5,033 bases of DNA from JBFXJF01 sp050175155 (lineage in GTDB: Bacteria > Bacillota > Bacilli > Tepidibacillales > Tepidibacillaceae): contig JBFXJF010000074.1 in NCBI GenBank assembly GCA_050175155.1, positions 1 to 5,033 of the forward strand, given 5' to 3'. Below, in pieces: positions 1 through 5,033 of this stretch; position 1 is the first letter of the stretch, and each line of letters starts with the position of its first letter. The position numbers and the translations under genes are program-made. A model generated the notes under the pieces. That model was not told where the DNA came from. It saw nothing but the letters and a program-made list of their open reading frames with translations, and did no database searches.

Positions 1-1
1 G

Positions 2-208
2 ATTAGAATTTTGCATAATAGTACCGCTTCTTAATGATGTGCGATGTCTACATGATTTGCATTCGTAACTCCAACGGCTCTTTATCCAAAAATGTTCTTT
101 GTTCCCGCATTCCGAGCAGACAACGCCCACCTTGTCCCGTTCCTCCTTAAAATGTAGGCGACAGGCTTCTTCGCTGTCAAAATGAGCTGTAAAACTAAAT
201 ATATTCAT
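2..208 (-). CDS. IS1595-family transposase, N-terminal part (cut by window edge)
   Basis: This is the first 69 codons of a transposase, starting at the ATG at 208 and running off the left edge still open. The sequence shows a zinc ribbon: CSEC at residues 31-34 and CKSC at 50-53, followed by SLRSGTIMQNS at 58-68. An opening 'F-x-SEEAC' segment at residues 10-16 precedes it. This order (SEE-C helix, CxxC-x15-CxxC, then S-x-x-GT-I-x-x-S) is the hallmark of the N-terminal zinc-ribbon domain of IS1595/ISXO2-like transposases, which bind DNA and cut and join an insertion sequence through a downstream DDE/DDN-type nuclease domain. That catalytic domain lies outside the window, so whether the element is intact cannot be judged. 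The stretch is visibly richer in G+C than the two genes to its right, as expected for a mobile element acquired from elsewhere. The family call is firm; subgroup and activity are unknown. Confidence 0.85.
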   Translation of the reverse strand, partial: MNIFSFTAHFDSEEACRLHFKEERDKVGVVCSECGNKEHFWIKSRWSYECKSCRHRTSLRSGTIMQNSN

Positions 209-267
209 CTTATCTATTTTAATATCAGCATAAAGATAACAAATATTTTTTAATTTATGAATAATTG

Positions 268-295
268 CGGATATTCAAATTAATTTTTAATGATT
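268..295. repeat. 28-bp direct repeat, copy 1 (duplicate of the 3' end of the secreted-protein gene)
   Basis: These 28 bases are identical to 443-470, and the flanking bases differ on both sides. Read on the minus strand, the repeat contains the codons for I-I-K-N followed by TAA, exactly the last four residues and stop of the secreted T9SS protein. In this copy the same frame opens only three codons further upstream before a stop, so it is a duplicated gene tail and not a gene. It sits about 60 bp upstream of the transposase start, near where the outer end of the insertion sequence would be expected. Confidence 0.8.
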
Positions 296-324
296 GTCCG
301 CTTTTATTCATAATTGTTGTTAAT

Positions 325-411
325 GATTTTCTTCATTTGCCCCGTCCCTAAAGGGGGTGAAGAAAATCAATTTGCACCCTTTAGGGGTTTGGGGCAAACA
401 AATTGATTTTC
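325..411. repeat. Compound inverted-repeat element (MITE-like or intergenic palindrome)
   Basis: Three overlapping inverted repeats are visible. First, 325-335 pairs perfectly with 358-368 (11 bp, GATTTTCTTCA/TGAAGAAAATC). Second, 362-374 pairs perfectly with 399-411 (13 bp, GAAAATCAATTTG/CAAATTGATTTTC). Third, 336-359 pairs imperfectly with 375-398, anchored by TTTGCCCC at 336-343 and GGGGCAAA at 391-398, with CCCTAAAGGG-type cores inside. Stems one and two share 362-368, so they exclude each other. The G/C blocks stand out from the AT-rich surroundings. In transcripts of the secreted-protein gene the 13-bp stem lies 44 nt past the stop codon and could help end transcription or protect the 3' end, although no clean U-run follows it. 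Short CCCCTAAAGGGG-like palindromes recur in Bacteroidota intergenic DNA, from memory and not checked here. Confidence 0.6.
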
Positions 412-442
412 AATTTATTTACATAATATTTATGACATAAAA

Positions 443-470
443 CGGATATTCAAATTAATTTTTAATGATT
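443..470. repeat. 28-bp direct repeat, copy 2 (3' end of the secreted-protein gene)
   Basis: This copy is identical to 268-295 and covers the stop codon (455-457), the last codons and the first 12 bases past the stop of the T9SS-sorted protein gene. It is probably the original copy, since it is part of an intact reading frame. The two copies lie 175 bp apart and bracket the compound inverted-repeat element. Confidence 0.8.
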
Positions 471-3001
471 TTTATTGATTCCTTATTTTCGGATGATTTT
501 AATGTTAAAATGTAAGTTCCTTTTTCAATCTCTGAAATATCTATATCATTATTATTTGAGAAATTTCCATTGAACAATTCCATTCCTGATAGATCAGAAA
601 TGGTATAAGAATAACCAACTAAATCTACCCCTATAATTTTTAAATATCCTGTTGTTGGATTTGGATATATTATGATTGTGTTTTCAACATGGTTTAATCC
701 TGATGTAATAGCAAATATTATACTCAATTCGCCTCCGGAAATAACATTGCTAAGAGTAATAGTTCCATCTTCATTATCAGAAACAGTTCCATTTCCGCTA
801 TATGTGGCTTCATCTAATTCATAGCCATTGTCGAAGGTTAATGTAAAAACCTGGCTGCCTCCATGCTCTATAGTTGTGGTAGTTGGAGAAATGCTTCCTC
901 CTAAACTGGTTGATGTTGTAATTTCATACTGTTTTAACTTAAATGTCACACTCAATTCTCCACTGGTGATAACATTACTTAAAGTGATGGTTCCATCTTC
1001 ATTATCAGAAACGGTTCCACTTCCGCTAAATGAAGCTACATCTAACTCATATCCTTCATCAAAACTTAATGTAAAGACTTGATTACCTCCATAATCAATA
1101 GTTGTTGTAGTTGGAGAAATATTACCTCCTGAACCGGTTGATGTAGTAATTTCATATTGTTTTAATTTTAATGTGATACTTAGTTCACCGCTGGTAGTAA
1201 CATTACTTAAAGTGAGGGTTCCATCCTCATTGTCAGAAATTGTTCCACTTCCACTAAATGAAGCTACATCTAACTCATAGCCTTCATTAAAACTTAATGT
1301 AAAGATTTGACTGCTACCATATTCTATATTTGCATTAGTAGGAGAGATGCTTCCTCCTATGCTTACCGAAGTTGTAATATCAACATTTGGCAAAAGAGTA
1401 AATGTTACAGTTAATTCTCCGTTAACTTTGATTGTATCTGCTGTAAAAATGTAATTATTTCCATCGGCTTGTAATTTGGAGGTAACATCCGAACTATTGA
1501 ATAATACTGCATCTAAAACTCCATTGGCGTTAGGTGTTATATTATAAGTTAAAGAGTTATTATAATAGATACTCGTATCTTCGGGATAAACAGCTCCGCC
1601 TCCGGTAGGAACTGTTGAAGTCAGGTTATATGCTTTGCATGTTGTGCTTTCAAATGCTCCCATATCGATTATGCCAAATGATATTCGTGGATTCCCGTTT
1701 AAGTCAAGGCTGCCAGCATCTGCCAGGCTATTATTTGCGGAGTTTAAACATTTTGATGGTGGATTTATATTATCAATTCCATCGTATAATTCATCATATA
1801 ATTCATCATAAAAGCTCTTAAAATCATCATTGGAGATATTTACATTATTTTCACCTTCATATCCACCTTCAATGCCAGAATAGCTGACATCAGTTGTACA
1901 ACCCGAACTGCATTTGTAAATATTATTACCTATAGTGGCAGTATTAGCTATAAATACTGAATTTATTATGATTGCACTTGCATTGCTATATGAGTTAATT
2001 CCACCACCATAACCTGTAGTAGCATAATTACTTACTACGCTACAGTTATAAATATTAATAGAGCTATTATATGCATATATTCCTCCTCTGGATTTACCCG
2101 AGGTATTGTTTGCTACATAAGAACCTTGAATGGTTGCAGTTGGAACATCTCTAAAATAAACTCCGGCTCCATAATTATCTGAATTATTGTCTGTAATCCA
2201 ACAATTTTTGATTGCTCCTGTATATCCTTCGACATATATACCTGCCCCTCTGCTTTGAGTACTATTATTAGATATATTCGAATTTTCAACAGTTCCATCA
2301 TAAAGTATAGCTATGCCGCCACCTTCAAGTGAAGCGGTATTGCTGGCGAAATAGCAACTATCAATTAATCCCCCTTTATATAGAACTGCTCCGGCACCAA
2401 TTTCGGCTAAGTTGTGATGAATGAAACAGTTCTGGACAATACTGTTAGGGGATAATACAACGCCTCCGCCAAAGTTATGTGGTGGTGTTGAAATATTATC
2501 TGCATTTCCACCGGTAATCTCGAAACCATCTAAAATAGTTTCTGTCGCATAGCCTGTTGTGTCAAAAATTGCAATATGGTATGAACTGCTGTTTGTGGTA
2601 AGTACAGAATTTTGTGAACTTTTCATATTTATGCTCAAAAGATCACGTTCATTTATTGAAACTTCGTCTCCATTAAAATTGCCGTAAACATGAACTCCTT
2701 CTTTAAATTGGAAGCTTTTCATTTTATCATCTGTTTCACCGGGTAAATATTCAGACGCATAATATATTCCTTTGGCTACCCAAACCTGTTGAACACTTTC
2801 TGCATTAATTGCTCCCTGCAAATCTTGCGTAGCATTACTCCATGAAGAGCCATCTCCGGTTCCATCCGATTTTACATATATAATTCCATTCACATCGGGG
2901 GTTAAAGACTTACTGTTATTGGCCTGAATATCTACATTGTGTGCTGAAAAACTATTTAGTGCACACATTATAGTTAAGGTAAAAAGTAAAAATCGTTTCA
3001 T
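455..3001 (-). CDS. Secreted parallel beta-helix protein with tandem C-terminal repeats and T9SS type A sorting domain
   Basis: This 848-residue protein is probably secreted or surface-anchored. Residues 1-20 (MKRFLLF...SFSA) form a signal peptide. Residues 36-82 hold the IYVK-x-DGTGDGSSW-x-NAT...VWVAKGIY segment that opens many Bacteroidota right-handed beta-helix (pectate-lyase-like) proteins. Residues ~105-390 are beta-helix rungs with recurring GGG(I/V) or GAG(I/V) turns and N-x-S/T-rich strands. The helix module closes with NPRISFGIIDMGAFES at 437-452. A degenerate repeat (~457-539) and three 76-residue repeats (540-767) of the glycine/threonine-rich 'Bacterial repeat' kind follow. The C-terminus is a type A sorting domain: YPNPTTGYLKI from 779, KGTYIL at 827-832 and a basic KIIKN end. 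T9SS removes such domains on export. No polysaccharide-lyase catalytic residues can be assigned, so adhesion or glycan binding is the safer guess. The ATG at 3001 is chosen because an in-frame ATG at 3037 would add 12 residues before the signal peptide and lies inside the predicted -7 promoter box. Confidence 0.88.
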   Translation of the reverse strand: MKRFLLFTLTIMCALNSFSAHNVDIQANNSKSLTPDVNGIIYVKSDGTGDGSSWSNATQDLQGAINAESVQQVWVAKGIYYASEYLPGETDDKMKSFQFKEGVHVYGNFNGDEVSINERDLLSINMKSSQNSVLTTNSSSYHIAIFDTTGYATETILDGFEITGGNADNISTPPHNFGGGVVLSPNSIVQNCFIHHNLAEIGAGAVLYKGGLIDSCYFASNTASLEGGGIAILYDGTVENSNISNNSTQSRGAGIYVEGYTGAIKNCWITDNNSDNYGAGVYFRDVPTATIQGSYVANNTSGKSRGGIYAYNSSINIYNCSVVSNYATTGYGGGINSYSNASAIIINSVFIANTATIGNNIYKCSSGCTTDVSYSGIEGGYEGENNVNISNDDFKSFYDELYDELYDGIDNINPPSKCLNSANNSLADAGSLDLNGNPRISFGIIDMGAFESTTCKAYNLTSTVPTGGGAVYPEDTSIYYNNSLTYNITPNANGVLDAVLFNSSDVTSKLQADGNNYIFTADTIKVNGELTVTFTLLPNVDITTSVSIGGSISPTNANIEYGSSQIFTLSFNEGYELDVASFSGSGTISDNEDGTLTLSNVTTSGELSITLKLKQYEITTSTGSGGNISPTTTTIDYGGNQVFTLSFDEGYELDVASFSGSGTVSDNEDGTITLSNVITSGELSVTFKLKQYEITTSTSLGGSISPTTTTIEHGGSQVFTLTFDNGYELDEATYSGNGTVSDNEDGTITLSNVISGGELSIIFAITSGLNHVENTIIIYPNPTTGYLKIIGVDLVGYSYTISDLSGMELFNGNFSNNNDIDISEIEKGTYILTLKSSENKESIKIIKN
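701..1384 (-). repeat. Three tandem 228-bp coding repeats
   Basis: The copies are 1157-1384, 929-1156 and 701-928 in coding order, each 228 bp (76 codons) in perfect phase. Landmark bases at 1218, 990 and 762 are exactly 228 apart. Neighbouring copies share about three quarters of their residues by my alignment. The core GYELD...SGxGT(I/V)SDNEDGT(I/L)TLSNV is the most constant part, and the last residues of copy 3 diverge into the linker before the sorting domain. A fourth, much more diverged unit precedes them at roughly 1393-1639. Each unit is probably a small beta-sandwich acting as a spacer that holds the beta-helix away from the cell surface. Confidence 0.85.
1785..1808 (-). repeat. 12-bp perfect tandem duplication encoding a DELY repeat
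   Basis: TATAATTCATCA occurs twice head to tail and gives the acidic peptide DELYDELYDG at residues 399-408 of the secreted protein. It lies between the last beta-helix rung and the IDMGAFE closing motif, where related proteins usually have a short loop. The 12-bp unit keeps the frame, so changes in copy number would alter loop length only. Confidence 0.8.
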
Positions 3002-3034
3002 ATCTTTTTGATTTAAGATTAATAGACTCGAAAT

Positions 3035-3042
3035 CAAAAATA
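3035..3042 (-). promoter_or_regulatory. Putative Bacteroidota -7 promoter box for the secreted-protein gene
   Basis: On the minus strand the bases read TATTTTTG, a full match to the Bacteroidota -7 consensus TAnnTTTG, ending 33 bp upstream of the ATG at 3001. Transcription would start near 3029, leaving a leader of about 28 nt. At the usual -33 position (about 20 bp further upstream, near 3062) no TTG is seen, which fits a promoter that needs an activator. No strong Shine-Dalgarno sequence precedes the ATG, only an AAAAAG stretch, as is normal in this phylum. Confidence 0.45.
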
Positions 3043-3074
3043 ATGAATACCCTTATTTTATTGGTCTTTTAGGG

Positions 3075-3093
3075 TAGGACATTTAATAGGACA
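3075..3093 (-). promoter_or_regulatory. Putative operator: direct repeat TGTCCTA-N5-TGTCCTA
   Basis: On the minus strand two identical heptamers TGTCCTA are separated by TTAAA, giving a 12-bp repeat period, close to one helical turn. Their centre is about 55 bp upstream of the predicted transcription start of the secreted-protein gene and the nearer copy is about 33 bp above the -7 box, a typical activator position. The site starts 15 bp past the stop codon of the regulator gene. That the neighbouring LuxR-type HTH protein binds here is inference from position alone. Confidence 0.35.
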
Positions 3094-3108
3094 AAGCTTT
3101 CTTTGATG

Positions 3109-4803
3109 TTAAATAAATGTTTGCAGATATTCGTAAAGATCAGCTTCTTTATCAAGATTTAGTTTTTTGCGCAAACGCTGTCTGCTCTTATTTATAGCAC
3201 TTTCCGATACCGATAAAACATAAGCAATTTCTTTAGTGGATAGCTTTAAAATTATCAGGATGCATATTTTAGTTTCATTTTGTGATAAATCTGGATGTAT
3301 AAGTGAAATTTTAGGAGTAAAGTCTGGATATAATTTCTGAAACTCGTAAAATGCTTTTTTCCAGTTTTGTTCAGTATCAATATTCAAATTAATAATATCA
3401 ATTAACTCTTTATGATTTTTTCCTTCGTTTACTTCTGCTCTAAGTATTCTTAAAACATTGTTTTTATCAATATTATGCGCTAAGGATTGAGTAAGTTCTT
3501 TGTTTTTGTATTCTAATTCACGGTTTTTATTAAATACCAGTATTCTAAGTTTTTCTTTTTCAAGTTGCTCTAATTCTTGGTGTTGTATAAGAATTTTTCT
3601 TTTTAATAAGAAATATAAAATGCCTACAATAATTGTTATAATAGTAATAAATAAAATAATACTCAAGTATTTGATATTATTCTGTTGGATTTTTATTTGA
3701 TGTAGGTTTTCAGCAATTTCTGATTCTTTAATTGCTAAATTATATTTTGCAGTCATCTCATTTACCTTTTCATCAAGGATGGAGTCGAATATTAGTTTTT
3801 CCAGCAAACGCCCTATGGATAAATATTCATAAGCCTCGTGATATTTTTTTGTTAAGGAATATGATTTAGCCAGTTGAAGATAAACACGCATGAACATATC
3901 TTCATTGCCAATTATATCCATGTAGTCTAAAACCATAAAACAAGGTTCGGTAGCTTTAATATATTCCTTTCTTCTAATATGAATATCACTTAAAATAATG
4001 GAAGTATTCATAGCATTACGATAAAGTTTTGCCTTTATAAAATTGTTAAATGCCTGTGTGCAGTAAAATTCTGATAATTCCAGATTCATTGACGAAAGCC
4101 TGTAAATATAGCCAAGTTCATTTTGAGAAGATCCTAATAAATCAATAAAATTATATTTCTCCGAAATTTGCATAGAAAGCTTTGAATATTTAATCACAGA
4201 ATCCATTTGCTGTTTGAAGCTAAGTTCTGGCATTTCATTATAATTTGCAGCTAACCTGTTATATGCGTATGATTTGTTATAATGCGATAGATTATTATTT
4301 TTTAATATATTTTCTATAATATCAATGGCGTTTTTAAAATCCCTGTTGATTCTTAATCCTTCTGAAATTTTAATATTAACTAAACACTTTATAGAGTCAT
4401 TCAATTGTTCGCTTTCATTTTCAAGATATAAATATAACATGGTTAAACCTTTTGAAGCTTTCCCATGATCAATATATGTAATTGCTTTATTTAGTAGATT
4501 CTCAGAAGTTATAGCACTGTCAATTGTGTCTTTATTATTAGGTAAAGAGTTTTTCAAAAGTTGAACATTTACTTTTGATTTTGCATAGTTCAGTTTAGCC
4601 TTTTGTATTTGATTTAATCTCTTAATTTCTTTCAACTGATTAATGCAATACTGTGAATATTCTATGTTAGATCTTGTATTGTCAATACCTGCTGAATAGA
4701 GGCTGTCAAATCTAGTATTTGTTTGACTGAAAGAATTTGATGATAATAAACAAAAAATGAAATATGTTAAAAGTCTTAAAGAGCAATTAAATTTAAATTT
4801 CAT
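3109..4803 (-). CDS. Membrane-tethered TPR/LuxR-type HTH transcriptional regulator
   Basis: This 564-residue protein has an architecture common in Bacteroidota one-component regulators. Residues 1-26 look like a signal peptide ending SFSQ, so the next part is predicted periplasmic. Residues ~30-365 are helical with TPR-like units (for example 255-290 and 305-335) and should bind a ligand or partner. Residues ~379-399 are a strongly hydrophobic membrane segment (LSIILFITII...), followed by basic KRK and a Lys/Glu-rich coiled coil at ~405-445. A bridging region contains FYEFQKLYPDFTPKISLIHPDLS at 485-507. The C-terminal HTH is at ~505-550: LSQNETKICILIILKLSTKEIAYVLSVSESAINKSRQRLRKKL, where STKEIA and the basic recognition helix match the LuxR/GerE fold. 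The protein probably transmits a periplasmic signal to DNA while staying in the membrane. No kinase or receiver domain is present. Only a weak 5-bp hairpin lies between it and the secreted-protein gene 107 bp downstream, so read-through is possible. The target and ligand are unknown. Confidence 0.85.
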   Translation of the reverse strand: MKFKFNCSLRLLTYFIFCLLSSNSFSQTNTRFDSLYSAGIDNTRSNIEYSQYCINQLKEIKRLNQIQKAKLNYAKSKVNVQLLKNSLPNNKDTIDSAITSENLLNKAITYIDHGKASKGLTMLYLYLENESEQLNDSIKCLVNIKISEGLRINRDFKNAIDIIENILKNNNLSHYNKSYAYNRLAANYNEMPELSFKQQMDSVIKYSKLSMQISEKYNFIDLLGSSQNELGYIYRLSSMNLELSEFYCTQAFNNFIKAKLYRNAMNTSIILSDIHIRRKEYIKATEPCFMVLDYMDIIGNEDMFMRVYLQLAKSYSLTKKYHEAYEYLSIGRLLEKLIFDSILDEKVNEMTAKYNLAIKESEIAENLHQIKIQQNNIKYLSIILFITIITIIVGILYFLLKRKILIQHQELEQLEKEKLRILVFNKNRELEYKNKELTQSLAHNIDKNNVLRILRAEVNEGKNHKELIDIINLNIDTEQNWKKAFYEFQKLYPDFTPKISLIHPDLSQNETKICILIILKLSTKEIAYVLSVSESAINKSRQRLRKKLNLDKEADLYEYLQTFI

Positions 4804-4857
4804 TGTTTATAAATAGATAGTTTTAGCCGTGAAGATACTAAATATTCACAAGTTTAT

Positions 4858-4896
4858 AAAAAATGACCTGCTTGAATTTATAGCAGGTCATTTTTT
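4858..4896. terminator. Bidirectional intrinsic terminator
   Basis: A perfect 14-bp inverted repeat (AAAAAATGACCTGC and GCAGGTCATTTTTT) surrounds an 11-base loop at 4872-4882. The GC-rich inner stem followed by a T-run on either strand fits Rho-independent termination in both directions. It lies 54 bp upstream of the regulator start, so it should insulate the regulator from transcription entering from the right and mark the start of a separate transcription unit. Confidence 0.8.
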
Positions 4897-4937
4897 AATT
4901 TAATTATATTCCTTAAATCCGCAAATTACATAAAAAG

Positions 4938-5033
4938 TTAAATAATCAAATTTTTTATGCTATGATTGATGAGAAAATATGTCTTTTTTAGCTTGATTTT
5001 GATCAATTTCACTTCTTTTAAGATCAATTTATT
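4938..5033 (-). CDS. Possible C-terminal end of an unidentified gene (31 codons, cut by window edge)
   Basis: One minus-strand frame stays open from the right edge to a TAA at 4938-4940; the other two minus frames stop almost at once. It would encode a lysine- and isoleucine-rich tail ending IKNLII. I recognise no family in it, and such AT-rich DNA gives chance open frames of this length. The only support is the strong terminator 42 bp past the stop, which implies a transcript arriving from the right. It may be non-coding. Confidence 0.2.
   Translation of the reverse strand, partial: NKLILKEVKLIKIKLKKTYFLINHSIKNLII

Larger units (their letters stand above)
209..454. other. Intergenic region between the secreted-protein gene and the transposase
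   Basis: These 246 bp hold the end signals of the secreted-protein gene, the compound inverted-repeat element, the first 28-bp repeat copy and the leader of the transposase gene. The outer terminal inverted repeat of the insertion sequence should lie between about 209 and 320, but it cannot be picked out without the other end of the element. No open frame worth calling was seen. Confidence 0.7.

Noticed and set aside
828..1082. Plus-strand open frame inside the repeat region
   Set aside because: It is antisense to the 76-residue repeats, its sequence has no family features, and it simply mirrors the repetitive codons.
701..1384. Regular repeats considered as a CRISPR array
   Set aside because: The units are 228 bp, contiguous without spacers, and translate in one frame into protein repeats.
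1615..1821. Plus-strand open frame with a HHIIHHK-like end
   Set aside because: It is antisense to the beta-helix gene; the histidine run comes from the DELY duplication read backwards.
2113..2301. Second minus-strand frame within the beta-helix region
   Set aside because: It is an alternative frame within a well-supported gene with no start signal or recognisable domain.
3002..3037. Upstream in-frame ATG at 3037 that would lengthen the secreted protein by 12 residues
   Set aside because: The extra residues precede a complete signal peptide (MKRFLLF...), and the ATG overlaps the predicted -7 box, upstream of the likely transcript start.
3092..3105. Small hairpin CAAAG-AAAG-CTTTG after the regulator gene as a terminator
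   Set aside because: The stem is only 5 bp with little G/C and no following T-run, so it is too weak to call.
3500..3700. Plus-strand open frame opposite the regulator's membrane segment
   Set aside because: It is antisense to the coiled-coil and membrane codons of the regulator, and its hydrophobic and serine-rich look is a by-product of AT-rich codons.
4804..4857. Promoter for the regulator gene
   Set aside because: No TAnnTTTG with a TTG at suitable spacing could be found, only weak partial matches such as TATCTATT.

Overview
The window looks like chromosomal DNA of a Bacteroidota bacterium. It is AT-rich. It carries a secreted protein with a C-terminal type IX secretion (T9SS) sorting domain, a regulator of the periplasmic-TPR/membrane/LuxR-HTH type common in that phylum, and a promoter element matching the Bacteroidota -7 consensus TAnnTTTG. 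The genus cannot be told from the sequence. All recognisable genes lie on the minus strand, so transcription runs right to left.

Layout from right to left: 4804-5033 is AT-rich DNA with a perfect 14-bp-stem intrinsic terminator (4858-4896) and possibly the last 31 codons of an unidentified gene. 3109-4803 encodes a 564-residue membrane-tethered TPR/HTH regulator. 3002-3108 is a 107-bp gap with a direct repeat (TGTCCTA-N5-TGTCCTA) and a consensus -7 box. 455-3001 encodes an 848-residue secreted parallel beta-helix protein with tandem 76-residue repeats and a T9SS sorting domain. 209-454 is intergenic, with competing inverted repeats and a 28-bp duplicate of the end of the secreted-protein gene. 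2-208 is the N-terminal zinc ribbon of an IS1595-family transposase, cut by the window edge.

The two large genes form a plausible functional pair. The regulator would sense something in the periplasm and, through its cytoplasmic HTH, act on the adjacent promoter of a surface or secreted adhesin-like protein. The arrangement of a direct repeat, a good -7 box and no evident -33 box suggests an activated promoter, but the link is inference. Nothing here proves a previously undescribed system. The best leads are the regulator/operator/adhesin unit and the repeat structures between the adhesin gene and the insertion sequence.
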